From positions 1-38,558 of the forward strand of contig JAJPJH010000008.1 of the NCBI GenBank assembly GCA_021324335.1: a DNA stretch of 38,558 nt. Direction: 5' to 3'. Under the pieces are notes generated by a model. It saw only the letters and a program-made list of their open reading frames with translations, searched no databases and was not told where the DNA came from. A program made the position numbers and the translations under genes. Of the stretch, positions 25,795 through 35,800 are shown one piece after another. This DNA comes from Gammaproteobacteria bacterium (GTDB lineage Bacteria > Pseudomonadota > Gammaproteobacteria > DSM-16500). Each line of letters starts with the position of its first letter. Position 1 is the stretch's first letter.

Positions 25795-26541
25795 ATGAAA
25801 AATTTAATGACAGGTCTCACCTTAAGTATTCTGATTTCAATACCTTCTTATTCTGCAATAGCTTCCACAGCGAATACGAAGCCGCAGGTTGCTCCTTACA
25901 CTTCAACAAACGAAATGCTAAGCAAGATGACACCCGCACAAGCATTACAGAGACTTAAAGATGGAAACATGCGTTTTATGAAGAATAAAATCATAAACCG
26001 CAATTTACTGCAGCAAGCGAAAGCTACCAGCTTACATGGACAATTTCCATTTGCTGTTGTATTAAGCTGTATGGATTCACGCGGTTCTTCTGAATTAATT
26101 TTGGATCAAGGGCTAGGGGATATATTTTCTATCCGCGTCGCTGGAAATATTGTTGATACAGATCAGCTTGGTAGCATGGAATACGCGACAAAAGTAATTG
26201 GCTCTAAGATCATTGTCGTCATGGGACATACGCAGTGTGGTGCTATGGGTGGCGCCTGCAAAAATGTTGAGCTTGGAAATTTGACAGCATTATTAGAGAA
26301 AGTTCAACCGGCGGTAAAGAAAGTAAAAGACGCTGCAGATGGAAATATTAATTGTGATGATCAAAAAACAATAGATGCGATTGCTAAGCAAAATGTGCTA
26401 GATATGATGGAGCAAGTTAAGGAAAAAAGTTCTATCATTCGTGATCAAATTAGTAATAAGCAAATATTGATCATAGGTGCAATGCATAACTTGTATAGCG
26501 GCCAGGTAATATTTTTTGACGAGAAAGGTGTTGAAATTTAA
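25795..26541 (+). CDS. exported beta-class carbonic anhydrase
   Basis: It hydrates CO2 to bicarbonate using zinc. The beta-class ligand set is visible: C92-x-D94-x-R96 (S-C-M-D-S-R) and H145-x-x-C148 (G-H-T-Q-C-G-A). A Sec signal peptide (about 1-23, ending A-I-A-S) places it in the periplasm, less usual than the cytosolic form. An in-frame ATG at 25780 would disrupt that leader; the ATG at 25795 has GGAG nine bases upstream and gives 248 residues. Bicarbonate supply or pH buffering outside the inner membrane is a plausible role. Confidence 0.9.
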   Translation: MKNLMTGLTLSILISIPSYSAIASTANTKPQVAPYTSTNEMLSKMTPAQALQRLKDGNMRFMKNKIINRNLLQQAKATSLHGQFPFAVVLSCMDSRGSSELILDQGLGDIFSIRVAGNIVDTDQLGSMEYATKVIGSKIIVVMGHTQCGAMGGACKNVELGNLTALLEKVQPAVKKVKDAADGNINCDDQKTIDAIAKQNVLDMMEQVKEKSSIIRDQISNKQILIIGAMHNLYSGQVIFFDEKGVEI

Positions 26542-26544
26542 TTT

Positions 26545-26667
26545 CAATATTTGCCGTTTTTTTGCATGAATACATTTGAATGGGAAGCGCTCAATTTCTA
26601 TAAAAAACTCGGATTTTATATTGAATTTGCACGACAGGGATTTGATAAAGATTTGAAAGTAACATGA
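26545..26667 (+). pseudogene. 3' fragment of a GNAT acetyltransferase
   Basis: Directly after the carbonic anhydrase stop the frame reads ...T-F-E-W-E-A-L-N-F-Y-K-K-L-G-F-Y-I-E-F-A-R-x-G, the characteristic C-terminal A-x-x-F-Y-x-K-L-G-F strand-helix of GNAT acetyltransferases. The acetyl-CoA loop and the rest of the fold are missing, and the frame stops at 26665-26667, overlapping the next gene's start. A possible ATG is at 26566. It is a gene remnant. Confidence 0.6.
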
Positions 26668-27551
26668 TGAATAAGACATTAATAATAGATGAATCCCTTG
26701 TGCAACGTTTGGTATCCACTCAATTTCCCGAGTGGCGTGATCTTCCTATTAAATCTGTTAAACGACAAGGCTGGGACAATCGAACATTTCATTTAGGCGA
26801 ACATCTGCTTGTGCGCTTGCCAAGTGATGTCAATTATGCACTTCAGGTAGAAAAAGAACAGCTCTGGCTCCCGAAGCTTGCTCCGTTTTTACCTCTACCC
26901 ATCCCTGTACCAGTAGCCATGGGACAACCAGCAGAAGGGTACCCATGGAAATGGTCTGTGTATGCTTTTTTACCCGGTGAATCTGCAAGCCACGCACCAA
27001 TTGCGAATCGAGCAGATTTTGCAAAACGTCTTGCTGAATTTCTTCTTGCATTGCAGCGAATTGATATCACAAATGCGCCATCACCAGGGTTGCATAGTTT
27101 TTATCGTGGCGGGGCATTGTCCATGTATGATGCTGAAACTCGCCAAGCAATTTATACACTTAAAAATAAAATCGATGTTACAGCTATAACCGACATCTGG
27201 CAAAGAGCACTTGCATCAACTTGGAAGCGTGAACCGGTGTGGGTGCATGGCGATATCAGTGTTGGTAACTTGCTTGTACAAAATGGAACATTAAGTGCGG
27301 TCATCGATTTTGGCCAGCTAGCCGTGGGCGATCCTGCTTGTGACTTAGCAATTGCGTGGACATTTTTTAAAGGTGAAAGTCGCAAAGCTTTTCGCTCTGT
27401 GTTGGCTTTAGATGAAGATACATGGGCTCGCGGCCGTGGTTGGACATTGTGGAAAGCCTTGATAACAGCTGCCGGCCAAATAGAGAGTAATGCGATTGAA
27501 GCACAGGAACCTTGGCGAATTATCAATGAAGTAATTACTTGGAGTAATTGA
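26664..27551 (+). CDS. aminoglycoside-phosphotransferase-like kinase (295 aa)
   Basis: An APH-fold small-molecule kinase. Visible are the N-terminal Q-G-W-D-N-R-T-F nucleotide-loop motif typical of one clade, the catalytic loop V-H195-G-D197-I-S-V-G-N-L-L and the metal site I-D215-F-G. All key residues are present. The substrate may be an aminoglycoside or another hydroxylated small molecule; family members often act on other substrates, so resistance is not proven. The ribosome signal is weak, and the start overlaps the GNAT remnant. Flanking remnants of other resistance-type genes suggest acquisition. Confidence 0.85.
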   Translation: MMNKTLIIDESLVQRLVSTQFPEWRDLPIKSVKRQGWDNRTFHLGEHLLVRLPSDVNYALQVEKEQLWLPKLAPFLPLPIPVPVAMGQPAEGYPWKWSVYAFLPGESASHAPIANRADFAKRLAEFLLALQRIDITNAPSPGLHSFYRGGALSMYDAETRQAIYTLKNKIDVTAITDIWQRALASTWKREPVWVHGDISVGNLLVQNGTLSAVIDFGQLAVGDPACDLAIAWTFFKGESRKAFRSVLALDEDTWARGRGWTLWKALITAAGQIESNAIEAQEPWRIINEVITWSN

Positions 27552-27709
27552 TCAAACTATGCGAATCATTTTTATTGATTGATTACGAACTTATGTACCA
27601 GAATAAATTGATAGTTCATTCGATTATGATATAGAAAATGATGTTGCCAAAGTAGATTTATTTTATTTAAGGTAATAAGCTAATATTTCCACTGTTATCT
27701 CATGCTTAG
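27552..27709. other. non-coding or degraded gap
   Basis: AT-rich sequence with frequent stops in all frames. A few protein-like words appear in one frame near 27617-27675, but no family can be named. No attC-type site or terminator was seen. Confidence 0.3.
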
Positions 27710-27859
27710 GTGGAAACTAACACTATTCATTCTAAACTATCCGCAGCAGATTGGGCTATTAATCGTTTACCTGAAAAATATCATTCAGTTATAAAAAGAG
27801 CAAAGGCAATTTGTAAAGGGGAAGAGAAGGAATATTGGGATGATATAAAGGAGTTATAA
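27710..27859 (+). pseudogene. 3' fragment of an aminoglycoside nucleotidyltransferase
   Basis: Frame 27710-27859 gives about 49 residues containing T-I-H-S-K-x-x-A-A-D-W-A-I-N-x-L-P-E-K-Y-H, then W-D-D-I. This matches the C-terminal helical domain of ANT(3'')/DUF4111-type nucleotidyltransferases (S-K-x-x-A-A-x-W-A...L-P-x-x-Y). The catalytic N-terminal half is missing and a TAG precedes the fragment. The intact gene at 28458 carries the same motif (S-K-T-E-A-A-Q-W-A-I), so the fragment may come from a related gene. Confidence 0.65.
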
Positions 27860-27860
27860 A

Positions 27861-28031
27861 ATGTTAAATAAATTTGCTTTTACGATGTATCCAGTTCTTG
27901 ATATTATTGGATTTACCTTTGAAGGTATTTTTAGACAAAACTATATTTTCAAAGGTCGCAATTGTGATACTGCATGGTTTTCTATTATTAATGGTGAATG
28001 GCTAGCATTAAAAGAAAAATGTAAAAAATAG
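27861..28031 (+). pseudogene. truncated GNAT acetyltransferase C-terminus (56-codon frame)
   Basis: This small frame encodes G-F-T-F-E-G-I-F-R-Q-N-Y-I-F-K-G-R-N-C-D-T-A-W-F-S, the typical final strands of RimJ/RimL-like GNAT acetyltransferases, and ends shortly after a W-L-A-L-K-E-K segment. The acetyl-CoA-binding half is absent. It nonetheless has AAGGAG seven bases before its ATG and starts two bases after the previous fragment's stop, so it could still be translated. It is most likely a remnant. Confidence 0.65.
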
Positions 28032-28104
28032 CTTCATCCCAATAATTTCGGCGTTAATGGTAAGCAAATTTTGAAACTAGCACAAATATAAATTGGAGAA
28101 TCAA

Positions 28105-28446
28105 ATGAAAATAGCTTTTAAACATCAAGCCGTAGAAAAAATGAATAACGAAGCTTGCTCAGTGATCGAATATGCTCTGAATAATGTAATGCTCGATGCA
28201 GCTATTGCAACCATTTCTGGGCGTTATCCTGATGAACGTCGAGTAGTTAATCAGCAATGTGATGAATTAGCATATGTATTCGAAGGTGAAGGTAAGATAG
28301 TAATAAATCATGAGGAGCATAAAATAACATCTGGCGATGTTATTTTGATTGAAGCTGGTGAAAAGTATTTCTGGGAAGGAAATATAAAAATTTTTCTCTC
28401 CTGTAGACCAGCATGGAAAAAAGAACAACACAAAATCATTGATTAA
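28105..28446 (+). CDS. small cupin-domain protein (113 aa)
   Basis: A single conserved beta-barrel of cupin type. G-R-Y-P-D-E-R-R...E-L-A-Y-V-F-E-G-E-G-K-I-V-I and G-D-V-I-L-I-E-A-G-E-K-Y-F-W-E-G match cupin motifs 1 and 2. The metal-binding histidines of motif 1 are absent at the usual places, so metal-dependent catalysis is uncertain. The ATG at 28105 has GGAG six bases upstream; an in-frame TTG at 28093 lies too close to that signal. It is followed after 11 bases by a nucleotidyltransferase, so the two are probably co-transcribed. Confidence 0.75.
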   Translation: MKIAFKHQAVEKMNNEACSVIEYALNNVMLDAAIATISGRYPDERRVVNQQCDELAYVFEGEGKIVINHEEHKITSGDVILIEAGEKYFWEGNIKIFLSCRPAWKKEQHKIID

Positions 28447-28457
28447 ATGATGACCGC

Positions 28458-29210
28458 ATGATAATTCAAAATACGATAGATGATCTTTTGCAGCAGTTGC
28501 TTTTAAAAATACAGTCAATTTTATCGAATCAATTTGTTGGTATGTATATTGGCGGCTCTATTGCAAATAATAGTTTCAATGATGAAACGAGTGATATTGA
28601 TTGTTACATTGTAATGACAGCTTCACTTTCAAAAAGTGTAATTCATAAAATTGAAGAAATACATAAGAAATTTTACGTAAGTAAAATCTTGTATGCGAAA
28701 AAAATTGAAGCTTCATATATTCCGAAGCATGATCTTTTAAACTTTAACCCAAGCAATATACGACCTTATTTTAATGAGGGAAATTTTTTCCTAGCTGATT
28801 ATGGAAGTAATTTTATCATTGAATTATATATGTTAAGAGAAAAAGGAATTACGATTGCTGGTCCTGATATCAAAACGTTAATTAAAAAAATTTCTGTGGT
28901 AGATTTAAAGCTGGCTATTCAGAAGAATTTAGATGAATATTGGAAACCTGTGCTAAATGATTTAGAGAAATTAAAAAGAAACGACTACCAGGTATTTGCA
29001 ATTTTAACGATGTGCAGAACACTTTATACTTTGGAAACAGGCATGATCGCTTCGAAAACAGAAGCAGCGCAATGGGCGATAAAAAATATTAACCCGGATT
29101 GGAAAGATTTAATTGAGAAATCGCTTTTTTGGAAACCGAATCAAGTGTTTAACAGACTAGAAGAAACACAACAATTCATAAAATATGTGATTAATAGAAA
29201 TATTATCTGA
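28458..29210 (+). CDS. aminoglycoside-nucleotidyltransferase-like protein (250 aa)
   Basis: An N-terminal polymerase-beta-type nucleotidyltransferase domain. The G32-G-S34-I-A...S-D46-I-D48-C loop supplies the catalytic metal-binding Asp pair. A helical C-terminal domain follows with C-R-T-L-Y-T-L-E-T-G...S-K-T-E-A-A-Q-W-A, the ANT(3'')/DUF4111 signature. It may adenylylate aminoglycosides, but the drug or natural substrate cannot be read. No strong ribosome signal is visible; coupling to the cupin gene is likely. Length 250 aa is typical of the family. Confidence 0.82.
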   Translation: MIIQNTIDDLLQQLLLKIQSILSNQFVGMYIGGSIANNSFNDETSDIDCYIVMTASLSKSVIHKIEEIHKKFYVSKILYAKKIEASYIPKHDLLNFNPSNIRPYFNEGNFFLADYGSNFIIELYMLREKGITIAGPDIKTLIKKISVVDLKLAIQKNLDEYWKPVLNDLEKLKRNDYQVFAILTMCRTLYTLETGMIASKTEAAQWAIKNINPDWKDLIEKSLFWKPNQVFNRLEETQQFIKYVINRNII

Positions 29211-29221
29211 AGAGGATTTTA

Positions 29222-30166
29222 ATGAAATTATTTATACTTTTTATTCTGTCACTATTTGTGTATGTAAGTGCGAACGCGCAGGTCTGGCAACCTTCATACG
29301 GACTTACCCAAATACCCATATGGCCAGAAGGAAAAATACCAGATGGATTACCTGCTCCAAAAAAAGAATATGTTACAACAATCACTCATCCACTTATCGC
29401 CGGAAAACCGTTTATAGAAGTGTGGGATGTAACACAACCTACAATGACTATCTATTCTCCTAAAACAAAAAATACAGGAGCGGCAATTGTTGTATTTCCT
29501 GGCGGAGGTTTTCATGCTCTTGCAATTGATTTGGAAGGAACAGAGATTTGTCACTGGTTAACATCCCAAGGAATAACATGTGTGTTGTTAAAATATCGAG
29601 TTCCAAATTCAGGGCCCAATTGGAATAGGGATTGCAAATGCCAAGTTATTCCGAAAGCACCAACAGCGTTAGAAGATGCGCAAAGAACCATTGGACTTCT
29701 ACGATTCAATGCTCTGAAATGGCATATTAATCCGCATAAAATTGGCGTAATGGGTTTTTCAGCAGGTGGATTCATGGTAGCTGATACCAGCACACATTAT
29801 AAAACCCGTGCATATGCACCTATTGATGCAGCAGACAAAGAAAGCTGTCGTCCAGATTTTGCCGTTGCTCTTTATCCAGGGCATATGCTATTGGATGATG
29901 AAAAATTTATTTTAAATCCAGATGTTCCTTTTACTAAAGAAACGCCACCTACTTTTATAGTACAAGCGGAAGATGATCCACAAGATTCTATCGACAATTC
30001 AATTTTGTATTATACGGGTCTGAAAAATGCCAAGGTTCCGGTTGAGATGCATTTGTATGCGCAGGGTGGGCATGGATTTGGAGTACGAAAAACTGATTCT
30101 GCCATAACCGAATGGCCATGGTTAATGGAAAGGTGGCTTAAAACAATAGGTATAATTGAAAAATAA
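29222..30166 (+). CDS. exported alpha/beta hydrolase (esterase-like)
   Basis: A Sec signal peptide ends at A-N-A-Q near residue 20. The alpha/beta hydrolase fold shows an oxyanion-type V-F-P-G-G-G-F-H segment, nucleophile elbow G-F-S180-A-G-G, acid candidate D247 or D248 near Q-A-E-D-D-P, and catalytic H284 in G-G-H-G-F-G. The domain resembles BD-FAE/acetyl-xylan-esterase-like hydrolases acting on carbohydrate esters. AGAGG precedes the ATG. It starts 11 bases after the nucleotidyltransferase. As an exported enzyme with a T2SS nearby it could be a secretion substrate (inference). Confidence 0.88.
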   Translation: MKLFILFILSLFVYVSANAQVWQPSYGLTQIPIWPEGKIPDGLPAPKKEYVTTITHPLIAGKPFIEVWDVTQPTMTIYSPKTKNTGAAIVVFPGGGFHALAIDLEGTEICHWLTSQGITCVLLKYRVPNSGPNWNRDCKCQVIPKAPTALEDAQRTIGLLRFNALKWHINPHKIGVMGFSAGGFMVADTSTHYKTRAYAPIDAADKESCRPDFAVALYPGHMLLDDEKFILNPDVPFTKETPPTFIVQAEDDPQDSIDNSILYYTGLKNAKVPVEMHLYAQGGHGFGVRKTDSAITEWPWLMERWLKTIGIIEK

Positions 30167-30350
30167 GCCTATGTAGTGCTTACTTCCATATGAGATTTTA
30201 CATAAATTAAAGCCTTATGTGAGAAATAGATACGAATCCCGGCATGGGATGATTTATAGCTAAATAATTTATAACTTGGATATATTCAATTCAAAATTAA
30301 TAATGTCGATAATAATTTATACAAAATAGTTAATATCTACTAATTACTTA

Positions 30351-30356
30351 TATAAT
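30351..30356 (+). promoter_or_regulatory. candidate -10 box for the efflux operon
   Basis: A perfect TATAAT lies 58 bases before the outer-membrane factor start. The upstream TTAATA gives a short 15-base spacer. Nothing else is recognised between 30167 and 30414. Confidence 0.3.
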
Positions 30357-30414
30357 AGTCGGCAAGCTAAGGATAACTTGGTATTATTTAAGGTAAATTT
30401 TGGGAAAAATGTGA

Positions 30415-31759
30415 ATGCAACTGTTCAGGACAATCATATTCATTTCCTTTGCCGTCCTATCACTGATAGGATGCTCGACTTATCAGCCCAGACCTTTAAA
30501 CACTGCAGACCTAACCAGAACTTTGGCGACCCCAGATAAAAAGCAAATCGCACAACAAGCAACTTTATTGAACCATCCACGTATCTCCCCTATTTATATC
30601 GATTTTTCAAAACCGCTTACTCCAAAAGAGTTATCTGTATTAGCTGTTTTGGTGAGTCCTGATCTTAAAGCATTACGCGCTAAAGAAGGTGTAGCCAATG
30701 CACAAGTTTTTGATGCTGGATTGTTACCAGATCCAAAATTAACCTATACTTATGCCAAGACACTCCAAAACATACCGTCTTGTTAATGCGTATAGTTACG
30801 ACTTATTTTGGGATATTGCGTCTTTAGTGACAACCCAGACAAATTTGAAGGTAGTGAAAGCACAAGCATTACAAATACGCTATGATATTGCCTGGCAAGA
30901 ATGGCTGACTGCAAATCAAGCTGAACTACTGGCATCACGGATTTATTTTCTGCAACAACAATTACGTTTAGCAAAAAAAGCGACTCAAGCAGCAAAACAA
31001 CTTTTAGATATCACACAATCAAATTTGTTAAAACATAATTCTACCATTGACGAATTCGGATTGCGTCAAGCAACCTATCTTGATTTTTTGGATCAAACCA
31101 TCACCATTGAACGATCATTACAAAAAACCATTTTGCAGTTGAATCAACTATTAGGGATTCCCCCCAATGAAAAAATTGCTATCCACGTCAATCCCATCTC
31201 CTGCTTTCCTTTAAATGCAAATAAATTATTTGAAGAAGCGCAAGTCTATCGATTGGATTTATTAGCATTGCAAGCAGGCTATGCAAGTCAAGAGGCAAAA
31301 TTATATCAAGCCATATTGGGCCAATTTCCACATTTTACCTTAGATATTATCAAAGGAAGAGATAATACGAATGTCCATTCTATTGGTCCAGCAATTAGCT
31401 TTGATATTCCCATTATTAATCGTAATCGTGGTGCAATTGCAATTGCTAAAGCCACACGCGAACAATTGTATTTAGAATATATTGCTCGTCTGAACCAAAC
31501 ACGGTCTGATATTGCTACATTAGTAACTGAATTAGGAATCATTAATAAAGAAGTAAAGATTTTAAAAAAACAAGTACCAGAGATGGAAAAAGCAGAACGC
31601 TTGATGCGGGAAGGTGTAAAAAATGGAAATATAACTTTAATTACATATGAGAGCATATTAACAAATTTACTGACTAATCAATTAAGGATATTGACATTAA
31701 GACAAACAATTACTGAACAAATGATTGGTTTAAGAATTGCAGTAGGTAGGTATCAATAA
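30415..31759 (+). pseudogene. TolC-family outer-membrane efflux lipoprotein, split by a frameshift
   Basis: The first half (30415-30786, 123 codons) has a lipobox L-I-G-C20 and the TolC/CusC N-terminal pattern ending ...G-L-L-P-D-P-K-L-T-Y-T-Y. The second half (open from 30752 to 31759 in the +1 frame) continues at L-V-N-A-Y-S-Y-D-L-F-W-D-I-A-S-L-V-T, the expected next segment, and carries the coiled-coil helices and both OEP repeats. Removing one base from the AAAA at 30767-30770 joins them into a full-length protein of about 448 residues. The cause may be a real inactivating insertion, a sequencing error at a homopolymer, or a programmed +1 slip. The adaptor and pump genes follow directly and are intact. 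Confidence 0.85.
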
Positions 31760-31772
31760 GGAATATGTGAAT

Positions 31773-32840
31773 ATGACTACCAAAAATAAAATTGCTATAG
31801 CTATCTTTATTATAGCCATCACATTAATAATAGTGGTGACCATATTCTTTCATCATCAATCGAGTGAAACGATACAGACACCTTCTGCATTAGTTAAGAT
31901 TGCTAAAGTCAAACAAATACCAATGGCTAAAACGCTGGTTACTTATGGCATGGTGAGTCTTGCACCAGAGCATATTCAGCAAATTACCATTCAAAATGAA
32001 GCTTTAGTCCAACAAATTTTTGTGACTCAAGGTCAACATGTTAATAAAGGCGATCCCTTATTACGACTTTCAACAACAGCAAGTTCAAGGTTAAATCTTG
32101 AAAATGCAAAAATTGCCGTTGATTTTGCAAAAAAAGAGGTTGATCGCCTTGAGAAATTACGCTCTCAATATTTAGCCACCAATGCAGATGTGCAAGCCGT
32201 AAAACAAAACCTAGCGAAATCAGAAGCAGCCTTAAATAATCTTAATCAGCAACAACAAAATGAAACAGGGAAAGTTTTACAATCTGATTGTAATTGCAAT
32301 ATTGTTGCCATTAATGTACAACCTGGACAAGTTGTATCGCCCGCAACAATTTTATTGACCTATGCAAATACAAACGAAGTACAAATACGACTTGGTATTG
32401 AGTATGATGATTTAGCCAAAATCCATGTTGGACAAAAAGTTGTTATCACATCTATTTATAATAATTCACTATCCTATACAGCTTCTATAAACAATATTAC
32501 CGACCAAATTGATCCAAAAACTGGATTAATTGATGTCATTGTACCGTTAGGCAATGTAATGGGATTAATACCTGGTAGTATGATAGAAGGAAAGATTTTT
32601 ATAGAACCAGAAAAAAATATGCTAGCAGTGCCACGGAGTGCAGTTCTTTATGAAAATGATAAGCCATATGTATTCGTAGATATTAATGGCAAAGCAATAA
32701 AACGCTGGATAACGGTTGGCGAAGACAACGGTCAATTTGTTGCTATCAAAAGCGGTATTAATGCTAATGAATCAGTCGTAATTGCTGGTAATTACGAATT
32801 GAAAAATGGTATGACATTACGAGTGGAGTCACAACCATGA
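31773..32840 (+). CDS. HlyD/MFP periplasmic adaptor of an RND efflux pump
   Basis: An N-terminal membrane anchor covers about residues 7-28. A barrel-sandwich hybrid with a short alpha-hairpin (F-A-K-K-E-V-D-R-L...A-L-N-N-L) follows, then the beta-barrel and membrane-proximal domains (V-x-I-R-L-G-I-E, G-Q-K-V-V-I, P-R-S-A-V-L-Y). It links the inner-membrane pump to the outer-membrane channel. Both an ATG at 31773 and a GTG at 31767 share an AAGGA signal; ATG is preferred. Its last four bases overlap the pump gene (ATGA). Confidence 0.9.
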   Translation: MTTKNKIAIAIFIIAITLIIVVTIFFHHQSSETIQTPSALVKIAKVKQIPMAKTLVTYGMVSLAPEHIQQITIQNEALVQQIFVTQGQHVNKGDPLLRLSTTASSRLNLENAKIAVDFAKKEVDRLEKLRSQYLATNADVQAVKQNLAKSEAALNNLNQQQQNETGKVLQSDCNCNIVAINVQPGQVVSPATILLTYANTNEVQIRLGIEYDDLAKIHVGQKVVITSIYNNSLSYTASINNITDQIDPKTGLIDVIVPLGNVMGLIPGSMIEGKIFIEPEKNMLAVPRSAVLYENDKPYVFVDINGKAIKRWITVGEDNGQFVAIKSGINANESVVIAGNYELKNGMTLRVESQP

Positions 32841-35800
32841 TCGGTTCTTGGCTACAAAAACATCGCATATCGATATTATTCCTTTTAATATTACTGACAC
32901 TCGGTGGGTTATTTACTACATTTAAATTACCTGTCATGCTGTTTCCTAATATTCAATTTCCAAGAATATTAGTGTTAGTTGATTCTGGTGATCGACCTGT
33001 TGATAGAATGATTATTGAAGTGACACAGCCATTGGAACAAGCGCTTCGCTCGATACCTAATGTTGTCAGTATCCGTTCAACAAGCAGTAGAGGATCGGCA
33101 GAATTATCTGTAAACTTTAACTGGAATAGCAATATGGTCATTGCCTTATTGCAAGTGCAATCAGCGATTACCCAGATATTACCTACACTACCGAAAGAAA
33201 CAACTTTTACTGCTGAAAGAATGGATCCCATCGTCTATCCAATATTAGGATTATCTTTGACATCCGATAATAGAAATCTTATTTCATTGCGAGATTTTGC
33301 TTATTACCAACTACGACCATTACTATCACTTATTCCAGGCGTTGCTCACATTCAAGTCGTTGGAGGTCAAGAAGCTGAATATCAAGTTCTAATTGATCCG
33401 GCCAAACTACAAGCTGCTAATATTACTCTAAATGATGTTATTAATGCATTGACGGCAAATAATGTAGTCACTGCAGTTGGTAGGTTAGAAGATTATTACC
33501 GTCTCTACTTAATATTATCTGATGCACGTTTACAAAGTGTTAATGATATTAAACATACCATTTTACGTAGTAGTTCCAGTGGAATTATTGAGTTAGATGA
33601 TGTGGCAGAAATAGTGAGCGGGACAATCCCTCAATGGACGCGTGTGACAGCAAATGGAAAAGATGCAGTCTTATTAAATATTCTTCAACAACCTGGTGCT
33701 AATACAGTTTCAATTGAGAAAGATATAAATAAACAATTAATCGATTTTCATAATCAAATTCCAAAAGATATTCAAATTAAAACCTGGTATGACCAATCTC
33801 AGCTTATCACTGGCGCTGCAAAAAGTGTTCGCGATGCAATTATTATTGGCGCGGTTCTCGCTGTTATCATTTTATTTTTATTTTTACGAAACATCCGTAT
33901 GACCTTGATTGTGGCTCTGATTCTTCCATGTGTGCTAATTACAGCTGTTTTATTGTTATCTTTACTGCACATGAGTTTTAACATCATGACCTTAGGCGGC
34001 ATGGCTGCAGCAGTAGGACTTATTATTGATGATGGCGTTGTCATGTTAGAACACATCATGCGACGCTTAAGCGAAGGTCATGCAGGAGAACCTACCCATG
34101 GGCCCGTTTTGAGTGCTGCTATGCAAATGTTGCAACCATTAGCAGGTTCTTCGCTAGCAACGATTATTATATTTCTACCTCTCGCATTTATCGAAGGTGT
34201 TGCTGGCGGATTTTTTAAAGCATTAGCCATTACCATGGCAACTGCTCTTATCATTTCATTTTTTTTCGTGTTCTTAGTTGTACCTTTACTGGGTGAAATG
34301 CTACTAAAAATAAGTGATGCCAAAAATCTGGAATCTGTTGGTCCAGTACTAAAACGATTACATAACAATTATCAATCTTTCATGACCACGTTTTTAAATA
34401 AACCAGTTTGGCTCATCATCAGCATAGGAGTAACCATTTTTATCGGTTATATCTCATATAAACAGGTAGGCTCGGGGTTTATGCCTAATATGGACGAAGG
34501 CGGTTTTATTCTTGATTACGTCGCACCACCAGGTACCTCGTTGACTGAAACGGATAGATTACTACGTCAAGTAGAGAAAATAATAATAAACATTCCTGAA
34601 GTAGATAGCTATTCCCGTCGTACTGGACTGCAATTAGGTGGTGGTATAACCGAAGCGAATACAGGTGATTTTTTTATCCGACTTAAAAAACTACCGCGTC
34701 GTAATATTCACCTTATCATGACCGAAGTACGTGATAAAATTAATATGCTAGTTCCTGGGTTAAAAGTTGAAACTGCACAGTTAATGGAAGATATGATTGG
34801 TGACTTGACAGCTGTCCCACAACCTATCGAAATAAAAGTATTCGGTGATAATGAAACTATTTTACAAGATACAGCTAGAAAAATAGCAAAAATAATTTCA
34901 GTTATTCCAGGCGTCGTCGAAATAAAAAATGGTATCGTTATTTCCGGAGATGCTATTGATATCAAAATAAATCGAATTAGAGCAGCGTTACTTAATTTAG
35001 ATCCTGAATCTGTCACTAAACAAATTCAAACCCAATTAATAGGTAATGTTATCAGTCAAATTCAAAGTGGAGAAAAAGTGATCGGAATCCGTGTATGGAC
35101 TCCATCAACTTTGCGTGATCGACTGCAAAAATTAAAAATTTTGCCATTACGGACAGCGGATGGTTATTATATATCATTACAACGTGTAGCCGATATTACG
35201 ATACAAAGAGGTCAAGCAGAAATTACTCGTGAAAATTTAAAACCCATGATAGCTGTTACTGCTCGGATAGAAGGAAGAGATATGGGATCTACTATGCATG
35301 AGATTCAAAGTAAAATGAATGATATACACCTTCCACCCGATGTTTATATTCAATATGGTGGTCTTTATAAAGAACAACAAAATTCATTTTATCAAATGTT
35401 AATTGTTTTCATTAGCGCTGTATTGCTGGTGACGGTTTTACTGCTATATTTATATGAAAATATCTATATTGTACTCAGTATATTGTGCACAACGTTATTG
35501 TCATTACCTGGAGTCTTCTTAGGTCTATGGATAACAGATACCGAATTAAATATTTCATCCATGATGGGTATGACGATGATTATCGGTATTGTAACTGAAA
35601 TAGCCATTTTTTATTTTGCTGAGTTACGTGCACATCATCACCATAATAATAGTACTATTATTACTTCTGGAATAATGCGCATGCGCCCTATCTTGATGAC
35701 ATCTATCATAGCGATTCTAGCGCTCTTTCCTCTTGCATTAAGCATTGGCGCTGGTTCAGGTATGCAACAACCCCTCGCAATCGCAATTATTTCCGGATTA

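Noticed and set aside
26843-27526. Antisense frames opposite the APH-like gene
   Set aside because: The sense protein has intact catalytic motifs; the antisense frames show no recognisable protein features.
27542-28104. Integron attC sites or cassette array between resistance-type genes
   Set aside because: No paired core sites or long imperfect palindromes were found by eye, and no integrase is present in the window.
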